Notes: a model not told the origin generated them from the letters alone. A stretch of 64,000 nucleotides of DNA from Ktedonobacter sp. SOSP1-85 (GCF_016587415.1 NZ_BNJI01000002.1:868001-932000), one strand, 5' to 3'. Numbered from the stretch's first letter, positions 26,381 through 36,103 are shown. Made by a program: numbers and translations.

Positions 26381-28133
26381 ATTCCCCGTTCCAGAGGGCG
26401 CGCATTTCGGCGCAGTTTTCGAGGAGGTCTTCGAGTTTGCCCTGGGCTTCGATGTGCCCATCTTTGAGCACGATGACCTGGTCGGCGTGCTGGAGAGCGT
26501 AGCGCCGGTGCGAGACGAGCAGGCAGGTGCAGTCGCCTCGCGTGAAGAGGCGCTGCCAGAGCTGCTGCTCGGTCTCGACGTCGAGGGCGCTGGAGAGGTC
26601 GTCGAAGATCAGCAGGTCGGGCTGGCGAACAAACATACGCGCAGCCGCTGCGCGCTGCATCTGTCCTCCCGAGAGTTTGGTGCCCTTGGGACCGACGATG
26701 GTGTCCAGGCCCTGTTCAAGTGCGGTGATATCCGCCTCCATGACGGCGGCGTGTATCGCTGCCTCCAGATGTACAGGTTCTTCGGGATAGCCCATGAGAA
26801 TGTTCTGCCTGAGTGTCTCGCTGGCGAGGCGCGGCACCTGGGGTGTATAGGCGCTTTGTGGTGGCACAAAGACATATTCAGGACGCGATACAGGCTTGCT
26901 ATTCCAGCGGATCTCGCCTGCCTGTCGGGGAAGCAGTCCCATGATCGTACGTAGCAGCGTGCTCTTCCCCGAGCCAATACGGCCCGTAATCACGGTCGTG
27001 GTGCCGCGCCGGAGCTGAAGATTAATACCCGCTACTCCATTGCTGGACCTGGGATAGAGGTAGGTTAGCCCGTTGACCTCAAGGTGCTCCAGCTTTGGCA
27101 TCTCTCGTTCGGGCAGGCGGATTTCGGGATAAGCTCCACGCAGGTAAACAGGCTGGTGTGCGACCACGGTCTCACTCGGAGTCCCGGCCGGCAGGGCCTC
27201 TTGTAGGCGTTGCAGGGAGACGCCCGCCTGCTTGTAAAGTGTCAGGTTTTGGATCAGCGTCGCGACAATGCTGGTGACCCAGAATTGATAGGAGACGAAG
27301 AGCGCCAGCCCGCCCACGGTAAAGGTGCCATGCTGGATGGCCTGAGCCGACATGAGGAGCAGCAGGCCGGTGCCCAGGTTCGCGGTATTACTGGCGACGT
27401 TGTTTAGCACCACGCTGGTAAAGAAGAGGCTGCGCAGCGTGGTTCGCCGCCGTGTGTTATTGAGTTCGCGCAGGTGAGCCAGCACACGCGGCTGGGCGTT
27501 GGCGAGCTGGATGGCCTGGGGTGAGCTAAACATCTCGCCCATAAAGGAGCTGACCGCGCCTGCGGCCTTGCGGCTCTCGCGATGATACTCCTGAATGCGC
27601 CGGCTGAGCCTGGTCATGAGCAGGCTTGAACCGATAAGCGGGATAAAGACCACGAGTGTGGTTACTGGCTGCATTATCAGCATAATCACAAGCGCGCCCA
27701 GGGCCTGGAGCAGCGAGCCGATATTCATGAAGGTATAAGCGATAGTGTTGGTCAGCGATTCGGTATCCGCGTCGAAGCGGCTTACCATCTCGCCAGGCGA
27801 GGCGGGCAGCTCCTGCGCTCCAACGCGAGAGATCAATTGACCAAAGATGTTGCGGCGGACCAGGGCATTGCCGTGCTCGCCACAGATGGCGTCCATGCCC
27901 GTACTGCTGAGCATCGAGACGACGCGTGCGATGGCGGCCCCCACCAGGAGCGCGCCCAGCGTCCAGAGGTCCCAGCCGATGGGGCGATTGGCTGTGATGA
28001 TATTGAACATGTTGTAGACAAGCACGCCGGGCAGGAGCAGGATCAGACTGCGGAAGAGCTGAAAGAAGAGATCAATAGCATATAGTCCCGGCGTGAAGCG
28101 GATGAGCCGCCAGAGAGCTTGATAGGTCTTCAT
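26379..28133 (-). CDS. ABC exporter half-transporter A (degenerate ATP site)
   Basis: A 584-residue protein with six membrane helices (1-310) and a C-terminal ATPase. Walker A is GRIGSGKS, the signature is LSGGQMQ, Walker B is LLIFDDLSSALD with Asp where the catalytic Glu normally stands, and the H-loop is SHRRY. Its start overlaps the stop of the partner gene by four bases (ATGA), so the two are translationally coupled and surely form a heterodimer. Each contributes half of one normal and one degenerate nucleotide site. Likely a multidrug, lipid or peptide exporter; substrate unknown. The stop codon overlaps the flanking palindrome. Confidence 0.92.
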   Translation of the reverse strand: MKTYQALWRLIRFTPGLYAIDLFFQLFRSLILLLPGVLVYNMFNIITANRPIGWDLWTLGALLVGAAIARVVSMLSSTGMDAICGEHGNALVRRNIFGQLISRVGAQELPASPGEMVSRFDADTESLTNTIAYTFMNIGSLLQALGALVIMLIMQPVTTLVVFIPLIGSSLLMTRLSRRIQEYHRESRKAAGAVSSFMGEMFSSPQAIQLANAQPRVLAHLRELNNTRRRTTLRSLFFTSVVLNNVASNTANLGTGLLLLMSAQAIQHGTFTVGGLALFVSYQFWVTSIVATLIQNLTLYKQAGVSLQRLQEALPAGTPSETVVAHQPVYLRGAYPEIRLPEREMPKLEHLEVNGLTYLYPRSSNGVAGINLQLRRGTTTVITGRIGSGKSTLLRTIMGLLPRQAGEIRWNSKPVSRPEYVFVPPQSAYTPQVPRLASETLRQNILMGYPEEPVHLEAAIHAAVMEADITALEQGLDTIVGPKGTKLSGGQMQRAAAARMFVRQPDLLIFDDLSSALDVETEQQLWQRLFTRGDCTCLLVSHRRYALQHADQVIVLKDGHIEAQGKLEDLLENCAEMRALWNGE

Positions 28134-29869
28134 GCGAGTACCTCCACCAGGCCAGTTTGTAGCAGGTGCGCGAAGTGGGATGTGGGATCGGCCGCGAGCT
28201 GCTGGCGTGCGCCATACTCCTGTACCTGGCCCTCGTCAAGAATCAGAATATCGTCGACGTGGCGCACGGTTTCGAGGTGGTGCGCGATGATAATTCCCGT
28301 GCGACCCTCCAGTAAGTGCTGAATGGCTCCCTCAATCAACTTCTCTGTTACGGGATCGAGGCGTGAAGAGGCTTCGTCGAGGATAACGAGCGCGGGATCT
28401 TGCAGGAAGACGCGCGCGAAGGCCAGAAGCTGTGCCTCGCCCGATGAGAGCGTCTTGCCGCCTGCCGCGAGCATGGTGTCGAGTCCCTCTGGCAGAGAAT
28501 CATACCACGGAGCGAGCCTGAGATGGTCCAGCACCTCAAGAATGCGCTCATCTGAGATGCTCGCATCGAAAAAGGTCAGGTTATCGCGGATACTGGCCTG
28601 AAAGAGCTGTACATCCTGCGTGACGACGCCAATGCGTGAGCGCAGCTCGGCAAGCTTGTATTGCTTCACATCGATATTGCCCAGCAGGATCGAACCCTCG
28701 CGGGCGTCATAGGCCCGGTAGAGCAGGCGTGTAAGGGTTGTCTTACCACTTCCCGTGCGCCCCAGCAGCCCAAGTGTGCGCCCTGGTGTCAGTTCCAGCG
28801 AGATATCTCGTAGTACACCCTGCTCAGGGGTATAGCCAAAGCCGACCTGTGCGAACTTGACCGCCAGCGCGCCCTCTGGCAGGTCCGCGCCGGGGCCATC
28901 AAGGATGGCGTTGGGCGTGTGATGCAGCTCGGTAATACGCTGAAGACTGGCCGTAGCGACCTGCATCTTATTGATCTGGAAGGTGATGATGCTCAGGCTT
29001 CCTGAGAGCAGGGAGGTATAGGCATAGGTAGCATAGATCGTTCCCAGGCTCATCTGCCCATTGCGCAGCAGGTATGCTCCCAGAGTCAGCACCGCCGCCA
29101 TCGTCAGGGCCACGCTGATCTCGACGGCACTAGAGAAGAAGCGTCCCGTGACGCTGCTCAAGAGCGTGAAGCGTAGTCGCTGGCGCGAGAGCTGATTTAG
29201 CTGGGCGAGCACATAGGATTGCGCGCCGTTGCCGCTGATATCCTCGACACTCACCATGCGCTCCTCAAAGAAGCTAGACAGTTCCGCGCTGGCCTGGCGC
29301 GAGGCGCGAAAGAAGGGGACCGCGATGCCCTGAAGTGAGCGGATGGCGGTCAGCATCAAAGCCGTAAAAGCGAGTAGCAGGAGTCCAACGCGCCAATCCG
29401 TCCAGAACGTCACCGCCAGGATGCCTATTAGCAGCAGACCCTGGCCAAGCATATAGAAGATGAACTGCGAGAAGAAATCGGACAGCTGAGCCACGTCCCC
29501 ATCCACGCGCTCCAGCAGCTCGCCCGGCGTATGCTCTTTGTGGAAAGACATATCCAGATTGAGGCAGTGTAATGCCAGGTCGAAGCGCAGCTCATTCGTG
29601 GCTTGCCAGCCAATGACCTCGCTCAAGTAGCTAGCGAGCGTCGTCAAAACCTGGTGGACACAGACCAGGCCGATGAAGAGGAGAGCGATCCATAGCAGGC
29701 TATCCAGGCCTTCATGAATCGAATCAATGAAGTGCTCTAGCAATTGGGGATTATACAGATCAAGCCCGATACTACCGAAGAGGAGCAGCATTAACAGGCA
29801 CACCTTAAGCCATTGAGGGCGGAGATACATACGCAAGAGGGATAGATAGTGGCTAAACGAAAGCTTCAT
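28130..29869 (-). CDS. ABC exporter half-transporter B
   Basis: A 579-residue type IV ABC half-transporter: six membrane helices, then Walker A LLGRTGSGKT, a non-consensus signature LSSGEAQLL instead of LSGGQ, Walker B LVILDEASSRLDP with the catalytic Glu, and H-loop IIAHHLE. The weak signature here complements the weak Walker B of the partner, placing both defects in the same composite ATP site, as in known heterodimeric exporters. AAAGGG six bases before the ATG at 29869 supports this start over 29884. First gene of the two-gene operon. Confidence 0.92.
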   Translation of the reverse strand: MKLSFSHYLSLLRMYLRPQWLKVCLLMLLLFGSIGLDLYNPQLLEHFIDSIHEGLDSLLWIALLFIGLVCVHQVLTTLASYLSEVIGWQATNELRFDLALHCLNLDMSFHKEHTPGELLERVDGDVAQLSDFFSQFIFYMLGQGLLLIGILAVTFWTDWRVGLLLLAFTALMLTAIRSLQGIAVPFFRASRQASAELSSFFEERMVSVEDISGNGAQSYVLAQLNQLSRQRLRFTLLSSVTGRFFSSAVEISVALTMAAVLTLGAYLLRNGQMSLGTIYATYAYTSLLSGSLSIITFQINKMQVATASLQRITELHHTPNAILDGPGADLPEGALAVKFAQVGFGYTPEQGVLRDISLELTPGRTLGLLGRTGSGKTTLTRLLYRAYDAREGSILLGNIDVKQYKLAELRSRIGVVTQDVQLFQASIRDNLTFFDASISDERILEVLDHLRLAPWYDSLPEGLDTMLAAGGKTLSSGEAQLLAFARVFLQDPALVILDEASSRLDPVTEKLIEGAIQHLLEGRTGIIIAHHLETVRHVDDILILDEGQVQEYGARQQLAADPTSHFAHLLQTGLVEVLA

Positions 29870-29977
29870 CCATAACCCTTTCATTTTTAAACATATCGAG
29901 GGTATACATTTATTATTGATATATCTGTTACGGATATAATAAGCGCGAGGGCAGAGCTTGTCAAGCGGTGAAGAGTA

Positions 29978-30045
29978 TTGTAAATGAGCAAGAGGGCTAA
30001 GCAGCCGTGCATGCACGGCTGCTTAGCCCTCTTGCTCATTTACAA
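29978..30045 (-). terminator. Loopless perfect 68-bp palindrome downstream of galU
   Basis: 34-base arms meeting at 30011/30012 (CCGTGCA|TGCACGG) with no spacer and no mismatch. It begins three bases past the galU stop codon on the minus strand. It fits a terminator, though the perfect symmetry is more than a terminator needs. Confidence 0.8.
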
Positions 30046-30048
30046 AAA

Positions 30049-30930
30049 TTAGTCTAGATTGAGTTCTTTGAGGAATTTCCGGAAGTCGCCGTTGATGTCG
30101 GGGTGTTGCAGGGCCAGCTCGACAACGGTTTTCATATATTCAAGTTTGTCGCCAGTATCGTAGTATCTTCCGTTCTCGATCTCGCAGGCGTAGACGGGAT
30201 AGCCGGTTTTGATTAACTCGGAGATGGCCTCCGGTAGGTAGATTTCGCCACCTGTGCCGGGTTGCTGCTGGCGGAGAATATTAAAGATTTCTGGTGGTAA
30301 GATATAGGCTCCATGTGCTGCCAGGTTGGAGGGCGCTTTATCGGGATGAGGTTTTTCAACGATGTTTTTGATTTTGTAGACGTTGCCCTCAACTGGCTCT
30401 ACATCCGCGATACCATAGCGTTTAAGATCGCCTTTGTTCTGGATTCTGACCGCTGAAATAACGGCTCCGCCAAATTTCTCGTAGACTTTGATCATTTGGG
30501 AGAGTCTGGGTGGATTACTATAAATAAACTCATCTCCCCACATGACGGCAAACATTTCGTTCTCGATTACGGGTTCAGCTGAGAGCACAGGTGTACCGTT
30601 CCCATATAAGCCTTTTTGGCGAATATAGACGAAGTTTGCTAACTCGGATATAGCGTGGATTTTCTCAAGGAGATCGGTTTTCCCGCCTGCTTCAAGGTTT
30701 TTAAGAAGTTCCGCGTTAGGAACATCGAAGTGATCCTCAATGGCACGCTTGAGCGCGCCGGTCACGATCACAATGTCTTCAATGCCAGCAGCGACGGCTT
30801 CTTCAACCACATACTGGATGACGGGCTTATCGACGATGGGAAGCATTTCCTTGGGCATGGCCTTCGTTTGTGGCAAAAAGCGTGTCCCAAACCCTGCCGC
30901 AGGAATCACCGCTTTACGAATTTTCTGCAT
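30049..30930 (-). CDS. galU: UTP-glucose-1-phosphate uridylyltransferase
   Basis: Makes UDP-glucose from UTP and glucose 1-phosphate for cell-envelope glycans. The 293-residue protein carries the nucleotidyltransferase signature AVIPAAGFGTRFLPQTKAMPKEMLPIVDKP at 7-36 and then YVVEEAVAAGIEDIVIVTG, VMWGDEFIYS, VEKPHPDKAPSNLAAHGAYIL and GEIYLPEAI, all typical of bacterial GalU/GtaB. AAAAGGAAA precedes the ATG. Downstream of nothing co-directional within 230 bases, so it is likely transcribed alone. Confidence 0.95.
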   Translation of the reverse strand: MQKIRKAVIPAAGFGTRFLPQTKAMPKEMLPIVDKPVIQYVVEEAVAAGIEDIVIVTGALKRAIEDHFDVPNAELLKNLEAGGKTDLLEKIHAISELANFVYIRQKGLYGNGTPVLSAEPVIENEMFAVMWGDEFIYSNPPRLSQMIKVYEKFGGAVISAVRIQNKGDLKRYGIADVEPVEGNVYKIKNIVEKPHPDKAPSNLAAHGAYILPPEIFNILRQQQPGTGGEIYLPEAISELIKTGYPVYACEIENGRYYDTGDKLEYMKTVVELALQHPDINGDFRKFLKELNLD

Positions 30931-31162
30931 TACTATTTCCTTTTTAATAAGATTGCCTTCTAGAACTTAACCTTGAGGCAATATCTATTCTGCTGTGTGT
31001 TCTCCCAATAAGGGTCGCCAGAGTTATCCTACCTTAGAGAACGCGCTTTTGGCAAGAAAGGTTTCCAGGTTTGAGTACACCTCAAAGCCGCCACGATGCA
31101 CGACCGCAGCCATGCGTGGAAAGAGCCAGGTGTGTGGTTGTGACGGCACTTTGAGGATCTCT

Positions 31163-33376
31163 TTAGCCTAACATTTCTGGTACTGAAGCACTCCCTGGTT
31201 TGAGCGATCTTTCCAGAGGAAGCGTCACAGAAAAGGTGGAGCCTTTTCCGACTTCGCTCTCTACCGTTATGTCCCCCCCGTGATGCCTGACGATTTCCGC
31301 GACAATGTATAGGCCCATTCCCAGACCGGGAATGGCCTTCTGGTTCGCCCCAGAGACGCGATAGAAGCGCTCAAAGATTTTGTCGCGCAGTTCCTGGGGA
31401 ATACCTTGGCCATGATCGCGTATCCTGATAGTAGCTGTCTCAGGGGAGGTGCTCAGGTCAATCTCAACCGTCTTTGCATCGGGAGAATATTTGATGGCAT
31501 TGCTGATCAGGTTGATGAAGACCTGTTCGAGCCGACCTTTATCTCCTTCCAGGGAGCAAAGAATTGCGCCACGTACGACAATGGTATGAGTAGTGGAGAT
31601 TTGCTGCATGGTATCTGCCACCTCGTGAAGCAACATATCAAGATCGACCGCCTCTTGTAGGTACTCCAATCTACCTGCCTGGATCTTAGATACATCCAAT
31701 AACTCGCCGATGAGGCGTTCTAGTTGCTGGATTGGCCCATCGACCCTGGAAAGTGCTGTGGCAGCCTCGCGAGGAGACTGCCGTTCCAGGCGTTTTCTCG
31801 CCAGTTGAGCCTGCATCTTTAACGCGGTGAGCGGTGTCTTGAGCTCATGGCTCGCCATACTGATAAAGGCATCCTTGCGCTGTTCGAGTTCCTTGCGGGC
31901 CGAGTTATCCAACACAAAGGCGATTGCCTGATTTGGGCGATGCTGTAAGACGACAGCACCCACAAGCACCGGAAGGCGGCTGCCATCTTTACACACATAT
32001 TCTTTCTCGTAGGGCGTTATATACTGCTGGATGGTAAGTTGCTGATGGACCTGTTGCGTAAGCGCCCGATACTCTGGAGGGGTCATCTGCACCCAGTTCA
32101 GGTGCCCGGCACGTAGGTCTTCACGAGTATAGCCAGTCATGCGCAGAAAGGTGTCGTTTGCCTCCACAATTTGTTCACCTTCGATGATATTGATCCCGAT
32201 AATGCTGGAGTTCATCAGGACGCTTGCTTGCTCCTGACTCTGGCGTAAGGCTTCCTCGATGCGCTTCTGGTCATCAATATCAGTGCCAGTGCCAAACCAC
32301 TTGACAACCTGACCAACTTCATTGCGGACTGGGAGCGCACGGGCTAAATACCAGCGATATTCTCCCGTCCGTCCATCCCTGATACGATATTCGTTCTCGT
32401 AGATGTTACCGTTTTTGAGCACCTGGTGTCGGAGCATCAGTGTCCGCTCAATATCCTCTGGATGTATGAACTGACGCCAGAGATCATCTCCTTCGAGGTG
32501 AAGATTAGCCTGCGTCACGTCACGATAACGCTGATTGGTGTAGTCAAGACGACCATTGGGCCACATGGTCCAGACCAGTTGCGGCACCGTTTCGGCCAGC
32601 ACGCGAAAGTTCTCTCGGCTTTCTTTGAATTGCTGCTCGGTTCGTTTCTGCTCATCGATGTTAGTGCAGGTGCCAACCCAGTGCAGGATCATGCCCTCTG
32701 CATTTCGCTGCGGCATGCCTCGTACTAGAAACCAGTGATACGCTCCGCTGGTGCCGTCTTGCAAGCGATATTCTACTTCATAGGGCGTGCCGGTCTGGAT
32801 GGCTGTCTGCCAGGCCTGCCTTACACGTTGGTGGTCATCAGGATGTACCCTCACCATCCAACCATCACCTTCGACTTGTTCGAGGGTCATTGCTAGATAA
32901 TCGATTAAGCGCTGATTGTTGTAGGTAATATATCCATCGGGACCTGCAATCCAGACGAACTGGGGGATGGCATCAACCAGCGTGCGAAACTCGTCTTCGC
33001 GCTCGCGTTGGGCTGGTGCTTTTATTTCGTGAAACTGCAACGTGAGTCCCCCAACGGTCGGAGAGAGATACACATGCAGCCAGGTCCGGGTCACGGGAGA
33101 ACAATACTCCACTTCAGTCAATGCTTGGATTTGTTTGGCTTGAAGCATTGCATGATAGAGTACGCTGCTCACGAGTTGTGGCGCTCCACGCCAGAAGGGA
33201 GTTCCACGCAATTCCTCTAGCGTGGCTCCAGTGATAGCCTGCGCGCTCGCATTTGCATACACAATGGTCTCAGTGTCATCGATGAAAAAAAAGGCACCTG
33301 GAAGCGCTCTAAGCATGGTGATAAGTGTTTCATGAGACGGAAGCACGTCTCGATCGTTTTGCCAAGAATTTGGCAT
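31163..33376 (-). CDS. Multi-PAS sensor histidine kinase, cytosolic
   Basis: A 737-residue kinase without membrane helices. It has four PAS domains in order (about 20-120, 125-250, 255-375 and 385-495). PAS2 and PAS3 are near-duplicates, both with VPQLVW/IPQFVW starts, HPxD and NIDxQKR/DIDDQKR exits. The HisKA box is ASHELKTPL with His510, followed by the N-box NAIKYSP near 626, then DHGQGIP, GLGMGLYIV and GKGSTFSVTLP of the ATPase domain. All catalytic motifs are intact. No response regulator is nearby, so it is an orphan kinase. The start at 33376 has GGGAG eleven bases upstream. Signals sensed by the PAS domains are unknown. Confidence 0.92.
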   Translation of the reverse strand: MPNSWQNDRDVLPSHETLITMLRALPGAFFFIDDTETIVYANASAQAITGATLEELRGTPFWRGAPQLVSSVLYHAMLQAKQIQALTEVEYCSPVTRTWLHVYLSPTVGGLTLQFHEIKAPAQREREDEFRTLVDAIPQFVWIAGPDGYITYNNQRLIDYLAMTLEQVEGDGWMVRVHPDDHQRVRQAWQTAIQTGTPYEVEYRLQDGTSGAYHWFLVRGMPQRNAEGMILHWVGTCTNIDEQKRTEQQFKESRENFRVLAETVPQLVWTMWPNGRLDYTNQRYRDVTQANLHLEGDDLWRQFIHPEDIERTLMLRHQVLKNGNIYENEYRIRDGRTGEYRWYLARALPVRNEVGQVVKWFGTGTDIDDQKRIEEALRQSQEQASVLMNSSIIGINIIEGEQIVEANDTFLRMTGYTREDLRAGHLNWVQMTPPEYRALTQQVHQQLTIQQYITPYEKEYVCKDGSRLPVLVGAVVLQHRPNQAIAFVLDNSARKELEQRKDAFISMASHELKTPLTALKMQAQLARKRLERQSPREAATALSRVDGPIQQLERLIGELLDVSKIQAGRLEYLQEAVDLDMLLHEVADTMQQISTTHTIVVRGAILCSLEGDKGRLEQVFINLISNAIKYSPDAKTVEIDLSTSPETATIRIRDHGQGIPQELRDKIFERFYRVSGANQKAIPGLGMGLYIVAEIVRHHGGDITVESEVGKGSTFSVTLPLERSLKPGSASVPEMLG

Positions 33377-33811
33377 ATAGCAATACTCTCCCTTTCCCAT
33401 GGCCCCATCCCTGGCGAGGAAGATTTCCCTAACACTGACATCAAGAAGTCAACTACGACTCTCAGCGTAAAAATCGCAGATCTGTTCGCCATTCCTTGCT
33501 TGTTTTAGGGAATGCGAGTTTCGTCATCTATGCCGAGGTCAGTAAGAATGGTGGAATATATACGTGGAATATATATAAGAAACAAGCACGATATACTTAT
33601 GTATTCCCATTGAAATCTTTTCTACGTCTGCATGTCAAGCTCAAGTGTTCTTGGCGTCCATTGGCTCATTCACATCTGCCTTTTCTATTGATAAATAAGC
33701 TTCTGTACCTATAAAATGTTCTCTCTTGCGACAAGTGTCAATGTGCGTTATAACAAAGGTGCATTCTGATTGAGAGGCAATGTCCTGGTAGCCAGGCAGA
33801 GGTATGCGTGT
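33377..33811. other. Intergenic region between divergent genes
   Basis: AT-rich stretch with a tandem duplication of GTGGAATATATA near 33550-33576. It should hold promoters for the kinase and the ThuA-like gene. No gene or long palindrome is seen. Confidence 0.4.
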
Positions 33812-34575
33812 ATGAGAAGTCTCTGTTGTATTTTGCTGAGTCTTATTGTATTGACGAGTTGCGGGACATCCTTGCAACAGAATCGCCCCAGCGAGAGCAC
33901 TCCAGCTAGCTCGCAGGTTCGCCTCCTCATCTTCTCGCGCACGACGGGCTTCCGCCATGCTTCCATTCCCGATGGCATTGCCAGTATCAAGCAAATGGCA
34001 GCGGCGCAGCAGGTGGTTGTCGATGCGACAGAGGATGCCTCGACGTTTACACCTGCCAATCTGAAGCGCTATCGAGCCATCATCTTTTTAAGCACGAGCG
34101 GAAACGTCCTCGATGCTGCGCAGAAAGCGGCTTTTGAGGGCTATATACGAGCGGGGGCGGGTATGTTGGTATCCATTCGGCCAGTGATACTGAATATAAT
34201 TGGCCCTGGTATGGACAACTGGTTGGTGCGTATTTCAAAAATCATCCCTCGCGCCTTCAACAGGCACGCCTCACCGTTGAAGAGAGACATCATTCCTCGA
34301 CTGCGAAGCTCCCCCGATCCTGGACATGTGTCGATGAATGGTATAACTTCAGATCGAATCCTCGCAGTCATGTGCATGTATTGCTTACCATTGACGAGAC
34401 TTCTTATCAAGGTGGCGAGATGAACGGTGATCATCCCATTTCCTGGTATCACACCTTTGATGGGGGACGTGCCTGGTACACTGCCATGGGTCACACATCC
34501 GCGAGTTTCGCTGAGCCTCTGTTCCGTGCCCACCTCTGGGGTGGAATCCTCTATGCAGCCGAGCTCCCCTCCTGA
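33812..34575 (+). pseudogene. ThuA-domain lipoprotein with a frameshift
   Basis: The first frame (33812 to about 34168) gives a lipoprotein signal (LLSLIVLTSCGTS) and the start of a ThuA fold: FSRTTGFRHASIPDGIASIK, then YRAIIFLSTSGNVLDAAQ and GYIRAGAGMLVSI. At about 34168-34172 the family continuation GIHSASDTEYNWPWYGQLVG appears one frame over and runs to a TGA at 34575 with VDEWYNFRSNPR, PISWYHTFDGGRAWYTAMGH and LWGGILYA. Loss of one G in the run before ATCCATTCGG explains it. ThuA proteins are linked to sugar metabolism. Either a recent pseudogene or a sequencing error, since the rest is well preserved. Confidence 0.8.
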
Positions 34576-34643
34576 CTGTCTCTTCTGCATGATAGGTCTG
34601 CCGCAACTTGCATACTCAGCAATATATCACATGTAGTTAAACT

Positions 34644-34710
34644 TCTGATTGATGGTGTGGTGCTGGTTGGTAACCGCAGGCTGCCAACCAGCACCACACC
34701 ATCAATCAGA
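34644..34710. terminator. Perfect 27-bp-arm palindrome between convergent genes
   Basis: Arms 34644-34670 and 34684-34710 (TCTGATTGATGGTGTGGTGC...) around a 13-base loop. Likely bidirectional terminator. Arm shares GATT-ATGGTGTGGTG with the palindrome at 50907-50973. Confidence 0.8.
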
Positions 34711-34712
34711 GC

Positions 34713-34729
34713 GAGCGCCGCAGGCGCGA
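34713..34729 (+). repeat. GCGCCGCAGGCGCGA side module
   Basis: GAGCGCCGCAGGCGCGA placed directly beside the palindrome at 34644-34710, as at 21269 and (inverted) 50887. Confidence 0.55.
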
Positions 34730-34750
34730 GCTGTGAAAATGAATGCGCTA

Positions 34751-36103
34751 TTATTCCAGCACTAGTTCCATGATCTCCAGGTGGATCCAGTGGGAGGCGT
34801 AGGCGCGGAATGGCACCTGCTGCTTCAGGCCGAATTTATAGATGGCATAGGTGAGACCCCTGTTGGCTGCGTCTAGCAGCTTACCTACGTCTCTGCCGGG
34901 AGCCAGGTACTCCTTGATGATGGTGAATACCTGCTCCTGGCATGCCATGAAGAGTTGATAATAGGCGAGCTTGCCCTCCTCAATGACCTGGCTATCTGGC
35001 TGTACGCTACGGTATCCGGCGCGTTTCTTTTCCCTCTCAGACCGAGTCACTGTATGCGCCAGTTGCCGCTCTTGCTCCGGGCTGAGCGTGGGAGTGAGGT
35101 CGCGTAGATAATCCGCCAGGGCCAGGGCGCTCTCGTTGGTCTGTTCATCAACGGATGGCCTTACTGCCGCTCTGCGCTCGACCCCCAGGGATTGAAGCAA
35201 CCCATACGTGATCCCGTATTCGCTCTCTGCGCTTTGTAGGGCGCTCAAGATGTAGTGTGGGCTGATGGCCTTCTCTCCGTCCGCCTGGGCTTGTTGTTCC
35301 GCTCCGGCCAGAATGTGGCGCGCCTGCGGAGTGAAGGCAGTCTCGTCTTTTGCCCCGCCCTGGTCTCTGCCCACAAGGAAAAGCAAGCCAGAGCGAACAT
35401 GCTCAAGCGTTATGCCCTGTTCGGCCAGGGGGGCCGCGGCACTCCCCTCGGCCAGGATACCCAGCAGGAGGTGCTCGGGTCCGATATAATAGTGCTGTAA
35501 AGCCAATGCCTCTTCTCTGGCCAGCTCAAGCACATGTTGTCCCTGCTTAGTGTAGGGAAGCACAATTTCATGCATTGGTGAAAGCTTCCTTTCTTCCGTT
35601 TCAAAAAGAGCCGCCTGGCGTAAGGCACGCAGTTGTAGTACGCGCACATGTCCAGGGGTCAGGCCTAATTCTCGCCCAACCTCTGCCGCCGTATAACCCT
35701 GCATATAGCGCAGGAGTAATACCTGGCGCTCACGTTCGGGGAGCAGTGAGAGCAGGCGCTGGACGCGTACCTGTGCCTCTCCCTGCTCTAACTCATGAGG
35801 AATGCTGGCGTAATCTTCCAGGGTCTCAAGAGGAAGAGTTGCGCCCTTTGCTTGCTCCTGCCAGTAATCGGCAAGCGTGGTACGAGCGGCGGCATAAAGC
35901 CAGCTTCGAACTTGCCGCATGCCTCTGTCTTCAAGGAGCCAGCGCAGCGCCTTAATAAAGACCACGCTGGTCAAATCATCCGCTATCTCAGGTCGCCGTA
36001 CCTTATGAAGGATAAAGGCGTGGATCTCGACATAGTGCTCACGGAAGATCGCTTCCATGAGTGTGTATCGCTGCCTCTCCTTCTCTGAAAAGGATATTTC
36101 CAT
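34751..36103 (-). CDS. ECF sigma - double Clp repeat - sigma-70-like fusion protein
   Basis: A 450-residue protein with three parts. Residues 15-85 are sigma region 2 (FREHYVEIHAFILHKVRRPE, ADDLTSVVFIKALRWL, RSWLYAAARTTLADYWQ) and 113-168 region 4 (LLPERERQVLLLRYMQGYTA, AAEVGRELGLTPGHVRVLQL), a normal ECF-type sigma. Residues 183-245 (TKQGQHVLELAREEALALQH then YYIGPEHLLLGIL) and 257-315 are two Clp N-terminal repeats, the adaptor or substrate-docking unit of ClpA/ClpC. Residues 329-450 resemble sigma-70 regions 1.2-2: DYLRDLTPTLSPEQERQLAH and KLLDAANRGLTYAIYKFGLK followed by FRAYASHWIHLEIMEL, with no region 4. The start at 36103 is chosen since upstream codons lie in repeat DNA. No anti-sigma gene is adjacent. 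Function is inferred to be transcription control tied to proteolysis or stress. Confidence 0.8.
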   Translation of the reverse strand: MEISFSEKERQRYTLMEAIFREHYVEIHAFILHKVRRPEIADDLTSVVFIKALRWLLEDRGMRQVRSWLYAAARTTLADYWQEQAKGATLPLETLEDYASIPHELEQGEAQVRVQRLLSLLPERERQVLLLRYMQGYTAAEVGRELGLTPGHVRVLQLRALRQAALFETEERKLSPMHEIVLPYTKQGQHVLELAREEALALQHYYIGPEHLLLGILAEGSAAAPLAEQGITLEHVRSGLLFLVGRDQGGAKDETAFTPQARHILAGAEQQAQADGEKAISPHYILSALQSAESEYGITYGLLQSLGVERRAAVRPSVDEQTNESALALADYLRDLTPTLSPEQERQLAHTVTRSEREKKRAGYRSVQPDSQVIEEGKLAYYQLFMACQEQVFTIIKEYLAPGRDVGKLLDAANRGLTYAIYKFGLKQQVPFRAYASHWIHLEIMELVLE

